The notes under the pieces are model-generated. The model made no database searches and had not been told where the DNA came from. It saw only the letters and a list, made by a program, of their open reading frames with translations. Made by a program: the position numbers and the translations under genes. Of a DNA stretch of 64,000 nt, positions 45,390 to 55,189 are shown in pieces. Location of the stretch: NCBI GenBank assembly GCA_947503265.1, contig CANNDC010000009.1, positions 62,001 through 126,000 on the forward strand. Reading direction: 5' to 3'. This DNA comes from an uncultured Alteromonadaceae bacterium. GTDB lineage: Bacteria > Pseudomonadota > Gammaproteobacteria > Enterobacterales > Alteromonadaceae. The stretch's first letter is position 1. The number at the start of each line of letters is the position of its first letter.

Positions 45390-48300
45390 ATGCGAATCAA
45401 GAGCGTTAACGTAATGACGCATAAAATAAAACTATCTATGAGCGCTGCTGCAATAATTGCACTCAGCGGCTGTGGTGGTGGTTCTAACACCAGCACCGAC
45501 ATTAAAGCCGTTGACACCTCCCAACCCGTTTCTGACTGGGTTATGGTGTGGAGTGACGAATTTGAAGGTAACAGCATTGATGCTAACAAATGGACACATG
45601 AGGTAAACTGCGCAGGTGGCGGTAACCAAGAGAAACAGTGTTACACAGACGCTGCAGAGAACTCTTTCGTCGCAGATGGTTCTTTGAACATCGTAGCTAA
45701 GCCAACAGATGCTAGCTCTGGTTTGCCTCTACCATACACTTCTGCTCGCATGGTAACCAAGTACAAAGGTGATTGGACATATGGACGCTTTGAAATGCGT
45801 GCAAAATTGCCAGAAGGTCAAGGTACGTGGCCAGCATTTTGGATGTTACCCACAGATGAAGTCTATGGTGGTTGGCCCAAGTCCGGTGAGATAGATATTA
45901 TGGAAGCCGTTAACTTGAAAACGGACAAAGGCGATGGCACGCCCGAGGATCGTATATATGGCACATTGTATTACGGTAGAGATTTCCCTAATCAGTCAAG
46001 TTCAGGTCAACCTTTCACTCCCACAAGCAATCCAGCAGATGGTTTCAACACCTATGCGATTGAATGGCAAGAAGGAGAGATTCGCTGGTATATGAATGGG
46101 TTCTTGTATGCCACTCAGTTGGCCTCTGAATTGCGAACAAATAGTACAGGAGTTGTAACTGGCCTAAGGCATCGAGGCTGGTTTGCTGAATATTTTAATA
46201 TAGCTACGGGCGAAAAAGAGGTGCAATGGAATAGCGCTCCATTTGATCAAGATTTCCATATTATTTTGAACCTAGCAGTAGGTGGAAACTGGCCTGAATT
46301 TGTCAATGAGTTAGGTATAGATGAAACAGCATTTACAGATGGTCAGACATATGAAATAGACTATGTACGTGTTTATGAATGCGCAGCAAACCCACTCACG
46401 GGAGCAGGCTGTGAGACTATTCGTGCTGGCTATAAAGATGAAGAAGATGCTTTAGTGATAGGTAAAGCACCGACACCACCACCGCCTCCAGGGTCTCCAC
46501 CGGTCCCGATCACTATATTTGACGATGAAGAGAACGAAGGTTGGCCTTTGTGGGCGAGCAACGAACAAACTACCCTAGGTGTTGTATCAGATGATGCTGA
46601 TCGTGGAAATGTGGCCGAGTTTGGAATTCTCGATAACTCTGGCACTGTGATGGGCTTCAATAGTCGTATCGCGGAAGATGGAATGCCATATAACGGGACT
46701 GCGATGGTAGAAAATGGAGTACTTTCATTCGATATGAAAATTGTAACCGCCCCAACTTCTTCCACTACTTGGTTACTGAAAGTTGAATCGGATGGAGGGA
46801 CTAATGACGGGGCTACTGGTACAGATGTAGAGCTTCCTTTGAATAGCAGTATTGAGGGGATGGACCCAGTCGTTGGTGTATGGCAAACATATTCATTTAG
46901 TATTGCTGCTCTGCAGGATGGCGGATTAGACCCAAGCCAAATAGATGTGATGATGATATTTCCTGCATGGCAGACAGGTGAAGGGGCTATTTACCGAATA
47001 GACAATGTAAGAATTGAGGAGTCTGGCGGCACAGTCTTCCCTGAATTGGTGCTGTTTGAAGATCAGGCCAGTACAGATTGGGTGTTATATGCATGCTGTG
47101 GTGGAAACATTCCAACGGAAGTGATGGATGATACAGAGCACGGCACGGTGGCAGAATTCTCTATCACAGACAATTCCGGTGTGGTGCTCGGATTCAGTAG
47201 CCGTGAAGATGACGGTGGGTCTAATATGTCTTTTGATGCCACGGCATTGTTAAACGAAGGTGTACTTGAGTTTGAAATGAAAGTTGAATCAGCACCGTCA
47301 GATTCATCCGCAGTTTGGCTTTTGAAAATTGAATCAAATGGTGGTGGAGGTAACTCACAGAATGGAGGCACCGAGCTAGAAATACCATTAAATACAAGTA
47401 ATGAAGGTGTTGACCCTAGCAGCACTTGGCAGACCTTTACTTTTGATATCAGTGATTTGAGCACAGCCGGATTGGATGTTAGCGCAATAGATATCATTAT
47501 GGTATTCCCAACATGGCAAAAAGGTGATGGCGCGGTCTATCGTATTGATAACGCTAAGATTTATAATCCAAACGCTTCAGCAGGCGGCCCAACCGGTCCT
47601 ACTGAAGTAATTTTTGCTGACCAAGCAAATCCAAATTGGGCCTTGTGGGATTGTTGTGGCGGAACCACGCCATTAACGCCAGTTGACGATGCAGATAGAG
47701 GCACAGTTGCTGAATTCCAAATCAACGACAACGCAGGGGCAGTACTAGGATTTAATAGCCGAGACGGTATTGGTGGTGGAGAGGCATTTGATGCTACTGC
47801 GTTAATTAGTACTGGTAACCTAAGCTTCAAAATGAAAGTCGAATCAGCCCCTACAGATTCATCAGCAGTTTGGTTGTTGAAAGTCGAATCGTTGGGCGGC
47901 ACAGACAACACTAATAACGGTGGTACTGCAGTTGAGGTAGCCTTAAACACAAGTGATGAAGGCGCAGACCCAAGTTCTTCTTGGCAAACATTCACATTTA
48001 GCTTGAATGATTTAACCACAGCTGGATTAGATGTCAGCGCTATCGATGTCATCATGATTTTCCCAACTTGGCAAAAAGGTGCTGGCGCGGTTTATCGTGT
48101 TGATGATGTCGTTATCGGTAACCCTGGCGGCTCGAGTGGTAGTGGTGGTGGTAGCACTGCCGCTGCTCTAACTATGTTTGCAGATACTGTTGCACCCGGA
48201 TGGACACTTTGGGATTGCTGTGCAGGTGGCACACCTACAACACCAACTGACGATGCGCCTTACGGCACAGTTGCTGAGTTTTCCGTGGGCGCTCAAGATG

Positions 48301-48662
48301 CAACAGTTCAAGGTTTTATGGGCCGAGATAATGGCACTTCATTTGACGCTACAGCGATTGAATCGAGCGGTAAATTTCAATTTGATATGAAAGTGGTATC
48401 TGCACCAAACGATAGCGCTGCAGACTGGTTGCTTAAAATTGAGGGGGGAAGTGATGCCAACTTTATTCAAGTTTCTCTCAACACCAGTAATGAAGGGCAA
48501 GATCCAGTTGTTGGACAATGGCAGACATACACCTTTGACATATTGTCGTTTTCTGGTGCTGGTCTGAATATTGACAACATGGATGTAGTCATGATTTTCC
48601 CGACATGGGAGTTGGGTGAAGGCGCCGTCTACCGAGTAGACAACGTAGTATTCACAGAATAA
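45390..48662 (+). CDS. GH16 endo-beta-1,3-glucanase (laminarinase) lipoprotein with four C-terminal repeats
   Basis: 1090 residues from the ATG at 45390, which has GGAGAAG upstream. The lipobox LSGC gives a surface or periplasmic lipoprotein. The GH16 domain (about 45-325) has catalytic SGEIDIMEAVN near residue 166 and WxDEFEGNSIDANKW-type entry, as in bacterial laminarinases. It cuts internal beta-1,3 bonds. A Pro-rich linker (PTPPPPPGSPPVP) leads to four repeats of about 160-170 residues (see separate entry). It is unusually large for the family. It opens a plus-strand cluster with the TonB receptor. Confidence 0.93.
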   Translation: MRIKSVNVMTHKIKLSMSAAAIIALSGCGGGSNTSTDIKAVDTSQPVSDWVMVWSDEFEGNSIDANKWTHEVNCAGGGNQEKQCYTDAAENSFVADGSLNIVAKPTDASSGLPLPYTSARMVTKYKGDWTYGRFEMRAKLPEGQGTWPAFWMLPTDEVYGGWPKSGEIDIMEAVNLKTDKGDGTPEDRIYGTLYYGRDFPNQSSSGQPFTPTSNPADGFNTYAIEWQEGEIRWYMNGFLYATQLASELRTNSTGVVTGLRHRGWFAEYFNIATGEKEVQWNSAPFDQDFHIILNLAVGGNWPEFVNELGIDETAFTDGQTYEIDYVRVYECAANPLTGAGCETIRAGYKDEEDALVIGKAPTPPPPPGSPPVPITIFDDEENEGWPLWASNEQTTLGVVSDDADRGNVAEFGILDNSGTVMGFNSRIAEDGMPYNGTAMVENGVLSFDMKIVTAPTSSTTWLLKVESDGGTNDGATGTDVELPLNSSIEGMDPVVGVWQTYSFSIAALQDGGLDPSQIDVMMIFPAWQTGEGAIYRIDNVRIEESGGTVFPELVLFEDQASTDWVLYACCGGNIPTEVMDDTEHGTVAEFSITDNSGVVLGFSSREDDGGSNMSFDATALLNEGVLEFEMKVESAPSDSSAVWLLKIESNGGGGNSQNGGTELEIPLNTSNEGVDPSSTWQTFTFDISDLSTAGLDVSAIDIIMVFPTWQKGDGAVYRIDNAKIYNPNASAGGPTGPTEVIFADQANPNWALWDCCGGTTPLTPVDDADRGTVAEFQINDNAGAVLGFNSRDGIGGGEAFDATALISTGNLSFKMKVESAPTDSSAVWLLKVESLGGTDNTNNGGTAVEVALNTSDEGADPSSSWQTFTFSLNDLTTAGLDVSAIDVIMIFPTWQKGAGAVYRVDDVVIGNPGGSSGSGGGSTAAALTMFADTVAPGWTLWDCCAGGTPTTPTDDAPYGTVAEFSVGAQDATVQGFMGRDNGTSFDATAIESSGKFQFDMKVVSAPNDSAADWLLKIEGGSDANFIQVSLNTSNEGQDPVVGQWQTYTFDILSFSGAGLNIDNMDVVMIFPTWELGEGAVYRVDNVVFTE
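46508..48660 (+). repeat. Four tandem carbohydrate-binding-like modules in the laminarinase
   Basis: Repeats begin near 46508, 47041, 47600 and 48160. Each has LFxDxxxxxW, then TVAEFxIxDNxGxVxGFxSR, then DSSAxWLLKxES, and closes with FPTWxxGxGAVYRxDN. Repeats 2-4 carry CCGG or CCAG after the Trp; repeat 1 has SN instead. They look like beta-sandwich binding modules, but the family is not one I can name. Confidence 0.85.
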
Positions 48663-48736
48663 TAACTGCAAATATAGAACTGAGTAAGTCGGTGAGCCGG
48701 CTTGCTCAACAGCAAATTAAAATAAGTAGGGCAATT

Positions 48737-51700
48737 ATGAAACACATGACCTTCAGTAAAAAATATTTAGCAGCATCGATTTCTGTGTTGCTAGGAAGCA
48801 CGGCTCTTGCACCCGTGACACAAGCTCAAGAAGCAGGTGCAGACGGCGATGTGGAAGTTATCGCAGTAAAAGGTATCCGAGGCAGTTTAGCTCGCGCAAT
48901 GGATTTGAAGCGCGAAGGATCGGGTGTTGTTGATGCGATTTCCGCCGAAGAAATGGGTAAATTCCCAGATACTAACTTGGCTGAATCACTACAGAGGATT
49001 ACGGGTGTTACCGTGAGTCGAAGTAACGGTGAAGGTAGCCAAATAACGGTACGTGGATTTGGACCAAACTTTAACTTGGTGACCCTAAATGGACGACAAA
49101 TGCCTGGTACAGGTAATACACGTTCATTTTCAATGGAAAACTTGTCATCGACTGGTGTCAGTGCGCTAGAAGTGCATAAGACAGGTAAAGCATATCTTCC
49201 TAGTGGCGGATTGGGCGCAACTGTGAATATAGTCACAGCGAAGCCTCTTGCGAGCCCTGGTTTAAAATATGTACTTTCCGCTAAAGGGATTTACGACGAA
49301 TCAAATGTTAAGGGTGAAGATGTCACGCCAGAATTGGCAGCCTTGTACAGTGATACCTTTTTAGACAACACGGTTGGGTTGGCTATTTCGTTGTCTTCTC
49401 AAGATCGTCATTTCCAACAACAAAGCGCAAATATCCCAGGTTGGCAGGCTGACCAAGGGCCTTTCCCCAACGCCACTAGCTTTACTGACCTGCGCGCCGA
49501 TGCGAGTGATGAAACCATAGATACGTTAGATGGAGCGGATGCTGATGGAAAAGTAGGACACACCTATTTCCCTCGTCAAATTTCCTACAATATCAACGAT
49601 GTTGAACGTTCACGTTTTAACGGTCAGGCTACCTTGCAGTATGCTCCTCGTGATGACATGACTTTCACCCTAGACTATGTGTACTCTGAAGCTGAAACAG
49701 CAAGAAGGGGTAAAGGTTTCGGAATCTGGTTTAACTTTGGCGGCAACGTCACTAGTTATGATTTAGATGAAAATGGTACCGCTATCCGTTTCACTGAAAC
49801 GGCAAACGACTATGCACACTCTGCAAACGTCGAAACCTTGTTAGTCGAAAGTGAATCTTTGGGTTTTAACTGGGAATGGCAAATTACCGACGATTTCCAT
49901 TTCGAGCTTGATTATCACGATTCAGATTCAACAACGGATAACGGTGCAGATGATGGTGTAGGCCATTCGGGCAACGTGATTTTAGCGCCGAATAATATCG
50001 TGACTAAAACCTATGACTTCTCAGAAGGTGGTATTCCTCAATTCGTAATGACCTGGCCTGATGGTGCTGCGGAAGCGAGTCCTGGTGATTTTGATCCCCT
50101 ATTTGCCCAATTTGGTCGTGCAGTAGGTGAATCTACCATTGCTCAACTTCAAATTGATACAGAATGGGTTAACCCAGATGATAGCTTCTTAACCAAAGTG
50201 AAATTTGGTTTAGCGGATACTGCGCAAACTTTTGGTGGCTATTCAGCTAACAACGGCAACGTGGGTCCAAATGGTTACAATGGTAACCAAGCTATTTTCC
50301 CTGACAGCATGTTTACGCGTGTGAGTACAGGTGACTTCTTAGATGAATTCTCTAATGGTGGAGCCAATCTTTCTACTGACTATTATTACGAATTTGACTA
50401 CGCAGAAGCCATCGCCAGAATGCAGAATTTCTTTGGTTTCCCAACTGACCCTCTTGATCCTAATTTCGGTGTATTTAATACCGCAGATCTTAGCGAAGAT
50501 ACCAAGAGTGCTTACATTGCTGGTGAAATGTATTTTGAAATCGGCGATATGATACTAGACGTTAATGTGGGCCTAAGATACGAAGAGACGGAAGTGACTA
50601 GCGTAGTAGACCAAGATGCTGAGGATTTCCTTGTTTGGTCTAACCCTACAGAATGGCAGCTTCGTTTTAGACCACCAGAAGGTGGTGCTGTGATCTTTGA
50701 AGGTGAACACGACGTGACTCTACCGAACCTTGATTTAAAACTTGAGGTGACAGAAGAAATTATTGCACGTTTCTCTACTAGTAAAACGATTACTCGTGCT
50801 CCATTAGGAAATTTGGTTGGCGCTCGTTCATTGTCTGGCAGCCCCAAACCAGGAAGCCGAACAGGTGCATCTGGTAATACTAACTTGTTACCGTTTGAAT
50901 CAACTAACCTCGATTTGAGTTTAGAGTACTATTACGGTGATGCCAGTTACGTATCTATCGGTTACTACAAGAAAGACGTAAAGAATTTCATCACCAATAC
51001 TATCACGCTTGAAACATTTGAAGGCTTGAGAGATCCACTGGCAGGACCAAGAGCTGCGCAAGCGAGAGCAGACTTAACTGCTGCAGGTACTGACGTAACA
51101 GACGGCGCGATTTGGCAACAAATCATCGATAATGGTGGTGGTATTGATGATGCCTGCTGTCAAACTCAGATCGTCAGACAAAACCCTGATGATCCATTGG
51201 TTGAGTGGCAAATTTCTAAGCCTACTAATGGTGATGATAAGTCTGTTGACGGTATCGAGTTCGCTATTTCACACGTGTTTGGTGAGAGTGGTTTCGGCGC
51301 TGGATTTAACATGACCTTAGTGAATGGTGATGTAGAATTCGACATTGAAAGCTTCGATCAACAAGCGCCACTGAATGGCTTGAGTGATTCCGCTAACATC
51401 CAGCTTTTCTATGAAAAAGATGGGTTGTCAGCAAAAATCACCTATGCATGGCGTGACGATTATCTGATTGGTGTTGGTCAAGAGCAGGGTTCTGCTGAAG
51501 CACCTCCTCAATTCGGTAAAGAATATGCTCAAACTGATATGAGTATTAACTATGACATAAACGATAATTTAACTGTTTTCTTCGAAGGTATTAACCTGAC
51601 AAATGAAACAGAAGAAGGTTTCGGTCGATACGAAGAACAGTTCTTGTTCGCTCGCCAATATGGCACGCGCTATAACTTCGGAGCTCGATATTCGTTTTAA
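48737..51700 (+). CDS. TonB-dependent receptor (laminarin/glucan locus)
   Basis: 987 residues from the ATG at 48737, where AAGTAGGG precedes a signal peptide ending TQAQ-EAG. Plug domain (about 55-165) with MGKFPDTNLAESLQRITGVT; the C-terminal FGARYSF ends in aromatic Phe as in outer-membrane barrels. It imports glucan oligosaccharides in energised form by context. It is the typical alteromonad type with a short N-terminal TonB-box region (EVIAVKG). It lies 75 bp after the laminarinase and is followed by a terminator. Confidence 0.95.
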   Translation: MKHMTFSKKYLAASISVLLGSTALAPVTQAQEAGADGDVEVIAVKGIRGSLARAMDLKREGSGVVDAISAEEMGKFPDTNLAESLQRITGVTVSRSNGEGSQITVRGFGPNFNLVTLNGRQMPGTGNTRSFSMENLSSTGVSALEVHKTGKAYLPSGGLGATVNIVTAKPLASPGLKYVLSAKGIYDESNVKGEDVTPELAALYSDTFLDNTVGLAISLSSQDRHFQQQSANIPGWQADQGPFPNATSFTDLRADASDETIDTLDGADADGKVGHTYFPRQISYNINDVERSRFNGQATLQYAPRDDMTFTLDYVYSEAETARRGKGFGIWFNFGGNVTSYDLDENGTAIRFTETANDYAHSANVETLLVESESLGFNWEWQITDDFHFELDYHDSDSTTDNGADDGVGHSGNVILAPNNIVTKTYDFSEGGIPQFVMTWPDGAAEASPGDFDPLFAQFGRAVGESTIAQLQIDTEWVNPDDSFLTKVKFGLADTAQTFGGYSANNGNVGPNGYNGNQAIFPDSMFTRVSTGDFLDEFSNGGANLSTDYYYEFDYAEAIARMQNFFGFPTDPLDPNFGVFNTADLSEDTKSAYIAGEMYFEIGDMILDVNVGLRYEETEVTSVVDQDAEDFLVWSNPTEWQLRFRPPEGGAVIFEGEHDVTLPNLDLKLEVTEEIIARFSTSKTITRAPLGNLVGARSLSGSPKPGSRTGASGNTNLLPFESTNLDLSLEYYYGDASYVSIGYYKKDVKNFITNTITLETFEGLRDPLAGPRAAQARADLTAAGTDVTDGAIWQQIIDNGGGIDDACCQTQIVRQNPDDPLVEWQISKPTNGDDKSVDGIEFAISHVFGESGFGAGFNMTLVNGDVEFDIESFDQQAPLNGLSDSANIQLFYEKDGLSAKITYAWRDDYLIGVGQEQGSAEAPPQFGKEYAQTDMSINYDINDNLTVFFEGINLTNETEEGFGRYEEQFLFARQYGTRYNFGARYSF

Positions 51701-51742
51701 TCGATTTTGTTAAGGATTTTGTCGAGTTAGCAAAGTAGTAAA

Positions 51743-51766
51743 AGCCGCTGTGGTAGCGGCTTTTTG
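51743..51766 (+). terminator. Intrinsic terminator
   Basis: AGCCGCT-GTGGT-AGCGGCT (51743-51761) followed by TTTTG closes the TonB receptor gene. Downstream genes then probably have read-through or their own promoter. Confidence 0.85.
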
Positions 51767-51799
51767 TTCTTCTATTTTTGAATCTAGTCAGGGGTAATA

Positions 51800-53371
51800 T
51801 TGTTAGATAATCCTGTTAAACGAATCGTTATTGTTGGCGGCGGCACGGCTGGTTGGTTAACTGCTGGCGTTATTGCAGCTGAACACATGGCTAATATGGA
51901 TACCGGTATATCGGTCACCTTGATCGAATCACCCGACATTAAACCCATAGGTGTAGGTGAAGGAACCTGGCCGACTATGCGCGGAACATTGCGCAAAATG
52001 GGAGTAAGCGAAACTGACTTCATCCGAGAATGTGATGCCACCTTTAAACAAGGTGCAAAATTTGCTAAATGGGTATCCGGAGCAGAAGATGATGCTTATT
52101 ATCATCCTTTAGTGTTACCGCAAGGTTATGAAGACATAAACCTTGTGCCATTTTGGCAAGAACACGCCGATAAAGTCGCTTTTGCTGATGCCGTTTCCTT
52201 CCAAGGAAATTTATGTGAAAGACATTTAGCACCAAAACAAAATACCACTCCAGAATATGCCCATGTGGCTAATTACGCCTATCATCTGGACGCTGGAAAG
52301 TTCTCTGTTTTTTTGACCAAGCACTGTACTGAAAAATTAGGTGTACGCCATATTTTGGACAATGTTGTGTCAATCAATGATCATGTAAATGGTGATATAA
52401 AATCATTAACAACTCAAAATCAAGGTGAGCTTGCAGCCGATTTATTTATCGATTGCACTGGGTTTCACTCACTCTTGCTTGGTAAACATTATCAAATTCC
52501 GTTTATTAATAAACGCCATATTCTATTCAATGACACTGCTTTAGCATGCCATGTACCATACGAATCAGAGACTAGCCCTATTGCATCACATACTATTTCG
52601 ACGGGTCAATGTGCTGGCTGGGTGTGGGACATCGGTCTACCCACGCGGCGTGGTGTCGGTCACGTTTTTTCGTCTGAACATACAGACGATGAATCTGCTG
52701 AAGTTGAACTACGAAACTATATTCGTTCTAGTCTGGCCCCAAACTGTAAAAATATTGCCGACGAATTAGCAGTGCGCAAAATACCCATTGTACCGGGTCA
52801 TCGAAAAGTCTTTTGGCATAAGAACTGTGTCGCGGTAGGATTATCAGCAGGGTTTTTAGAGCCATTGGAAGCCTCAGCACTAGTGCTAGTTGAGTTATCT
52901 GCGGCTATGATCAGTGAACAGCTGCCAGCTACTCGCGGCGTGATGGACATAGTTGCAAAACGGTTTAACGAAAAGTTCCTTTATCGATGGGACCGAATAA
53001 TCGACTTTTTAAAGCTCCACTACATATTAACGCAGCGCAAAGATAGTGATTATTGGATAGATAACTGCGACGATAGCTCGATTCCTGACGGGCTTAATGA
53101 ATTGATGGCGTTATGGCGCTATCATTCACCGTGGCATAATGATTTTACTCAGATAGATGAAGTATTCCCATCGGCTAGTTACCAGTATGTGTTGTATGGA
53201 ATGGGATTTAGAACTCAAGCGCCAACAACAAGTAGGCGCTCGAATAATCAGGATATTGCCATGTCGAATTTTCAGAAAAACCAGCAATTGACGGAAAGGC
53301 TGGTTAAAGGTTTACCGACCAATAGAGATCTCATTAATTCTATTTATCGAAACGGATTAGAACGCAATTAA
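51800..53371 (+). CDS. Flavin-dependent tryptophan-halogenase-family protein
   Basis: 523 residues from a TTG with AGGGG at 51790-51794. The GGGTAGW FAD motif is at 13-19, GVGEGTWPT corresponds to the family's GVGEAT, and K83 in FKQGAKF is in place of the catalytic lysine. The halogenase WxWxIP motif is GWVWDIGLP here, so Ile-Gly replaces Ile-Pro. Family members near TonB receptors are widespread in marine bacteria and mostly uncharacterised. Halogenation of a substrate or regulator is unproven. Confidence 0.88.
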   Translation: MLDNPVKRIVIVGGGTAGWLTAGVIAAEHMANMDTGISVTLIESPDIKPIGVGEGTWPTMRGTLRKMGVSETDFIRECDATFKQGAKFAKWVSGAEDDAYYHPLVLPQGYEDINLVPFWQEHADKVAFADAVSFQGNLCERHLAPKQNTTPEYAHVANYAYHLDAGKFSVFLTKHCTEKLGVRHILDNVVSINDHVNGDIKSLTTQNQGELAADLFIDCTGFHSLLLGKHYQIPFINKRHILFNDTALACHVPYESETSPIASHTISTGQCAGWVWDIGLPTRRGVGHVFSSEHTDDESAEVELRNYIRSSLAPNCKNIADELAVRKIPIVPGHRKVFWHKNCVAVGLSAGFLEPLEASALVLVELSAAMISEQLPATRGVMDIVAKRFNEKFLYRWDRIIDFLKLHYILTQRKDSDYWIDNCDDSSIPDGLNELMALWRYHSPWHNDFTQIDEVFPSASYQYVLYGMGFRTQAPTTSRRSNNQDIAMSNFQKNQQLTERLVKGLPTNRDLINSIYRNGLERN

Positions 53372-53384
53372 CACAGGAAATACC

Positions 53385-54119
53385 ATGCCAAATCATCAAT
53401 TATTGGACAACATTAACCATAAATACTTACATGTCATCAATGAATATCGCCCTGGACTTGGGGATGAAGATAGTCACGCTAATATAGTCATCTCTGAATT
53501 TAGAGAAGCACAGGCACACTATCCGTTGTTTTTCCGCAAACATGGCGAGACAGGTCAGTTTGAAGTCATTTCAATATTTGGTTTTGGTAAAAATGAGAAT
53601 CTATATCTGACGGAAAACGGCTGGGGAGCGAATTACATTCCACTCAGCGTTCAACGTAGGCCGTTTTTAATTGGATTTCAAAATGTCCAAAAAGACGGTG
53701 TCTTACAGCAAGAACCTGTGGTTTTTGTTGATATGGATAGTCCAAAAGTAGTTCCTCAAGGAAGCTCAGACCAAGGCACTCGCGTGTTTCTTGAAATGGG
53801 TGGGCAGACTGAATATTTGCAAAATATCAATTCCATATTGCAAACATTGCATACGGGTCATCAGCAAACAAAAGCGTTTATTGATTTCCTTGTTGAACAA
53901 GACCTGATCGAGTCGGTCGTTATCAAAGTCACACTCAATGACAACAGTAACAATGAGCTAAACTCTCTTTACACCGTTAACGAAGAAAAAGTAGCAGGAC
54001 TCACCGGCGATAACTTAAACGCCTTGCATGCCAAAGGATACTTGCAATTAATTCATATGATGCAAGCGTCTTTTGCAAATTTGTCTGAGTTAATTGAAAA
54101 GAAAAATGCAACATTATAA
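53385..54119 (+). CDS. SapC-family protein
   Basis: 244 residues, soluble, no signal. It resembles the SapC family: FREAQAHYPLFFRKHGETGQ, then GWGANYIPLSVQRRPFLIGF, then QTKAFIDFLVEQDLIE. It shares no obvious domain with the peptide transporter SapC of the same name. It follows the halogenase by 13 bp. Genes of this family often lie beside TonB receptors and halogenases, with function unknown. Confidence 0.88.
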   Translation: MPNHQLLDNINHKYLHVINEYRPGLGDEDSHANIVISEFREAQAHYPLFFRKHGETGQFEVISIFGFGKNENLYLTENGWGANYIPLSVQRRPFLIGFQNVQKDGVLQQEPVVFVDMDSPKVVPQGSSDQGTRVFLEMGGQTEYLQNINSILQTLHTGHQQTKAFIDFLVEQDLIESVVIKVTLNDNSNNELNSLYTVNEEKVAGLTGDNLNALHAKGYLQLIHMMQASFANLSELIEKKNATL

Positions 54120-54160
54120 AAGTCATAGCCGTAAAATGAAGAGAGAGCTAGAGAAATAGG

Positions 54161-55171
54161 ATGGCGATGTCTGGGTTAGCAAGCATCTCAGAAATAGAGT
54201 TTTCAAATTATGATGACTTAACAGAAGAGCTTATCGCTGCAGCTTGCCCAATCGTCTTGCGCGGACTTGTCAATGAATGGCCACTAGTAACAGAGTCCAA
54301 AAAATCCGTTGCTTGCGCGTCAGAATACCTTCGCCGATTCGCCAACAACAACCCAGTTCAAGCATTCACTGCGCCAGCGGAGGTTGAAGGTAGATTTTTT
54401 TACAATGAACAGCTAGATGGCTTTAATTTCACACCGAAAAATACCACTTTCGATGCAGTCTTAACCGAAATCTTGGGTTACCAGCAACAAAGCACTAGCC
54501 CATCAATTTATTTAGGTTCGACCTCTGTAAATCACGTTTTGCCGGGGCTTAGACTCGAAAACGACATAGACGCGCTCAAAAATTCCCCGCTAGTGAGTAT
54601 CTGGATGGGAAACCAATCAAGAATCGCAGCTCATTATGATGTACCAGACAATCTAGCCTGTGTTGTAGCTGGAAAACGACGTTTCACCCTGTTCCCGCCG
54701 GATCAACTTGAGAATTTGTACATTGGTCCGTTAGATTTCACACCCGCTGGGCCACCAGCAAGCTTAGTGGACTTTAAACAACCCGATCTGGAGCGTTTCC
54801 CCAGGTTTGCTGAAGCCCTAAAACATGCCCAAGTCGCTGAGCTTGAAGCTGGTGATGCCATATTCATCCCTAGCATGTGGTGGCACCATGTTGAGGGGTT
54901 GACTGATTTTAATATTCTAATTAACTATTGGTGGCGCCAAGTAGGTGAATATATGGGCACACCGGCAGATGCGCTGAATCATGCAATACTGAGCATAAAG
55001 GATTTGCCTGAATCGCAAAGAGAAGCGTGGCGTAACATGTTCGATTACTATGTTTTTTCACCAAGGGCCAACCAGCATATTCCTGAACAGCGTAAAGGCT
55101 CGCTTAATCCAATAGATGAAATGAGCGCGAGAAAAATACGGGCTTTACTGATCAACAAGTTGAATCGATAA
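54161..55171 (+). CDS. Cupin_8/JmjC-like protein
   Basis: 336 residues. The Fe(II)/2-oxoglutarate-type facial triad is visible as AAHYDVPDN (HxD) and MWWHHVEGL (His), typical of JmjC/FIH-like hydroxylases. IVLRGLVNEWPLV is the family's N-terminal segment. The second ATG (two codons later) is an alternative start. It closes the halogenase/SapC/cupin group and is convergent with the LytTR regulator gene. It may hydroxylate a protein or small molecule. Confidence 0.88.
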   Translation: MAMSGLASISEIEFSNYDDLTEELIAAACPIVLRGLVNEWPLVTESKKSVACASEYLRRFANNNPVQAFTAPAEVEGRFFYNEQLDGFNFTPKNTTFDAVLTEILGYQQQSTSPSIYLGSTSVNHVLPGLRLENDIDALKNSPLVSIWMGNQSRIAAHYDVPDNLACVVAGKRRFTLFPPDQLENLYIGPLDFTPAGPPASLVDFKQPDLERFPRFAEALKHAQVAELEAGDAIFIPSMWWHHVEGLTDFNILINYWWRQVGEYMGTPADALNHAILSIKDLPESQREAWRNMFDYYVFSPRANQHIPEQRKGSLNPIDEMSARKIRALLINKLNR

Positions 55172-55189
55172 CTCTTGGCTAAAATATCG

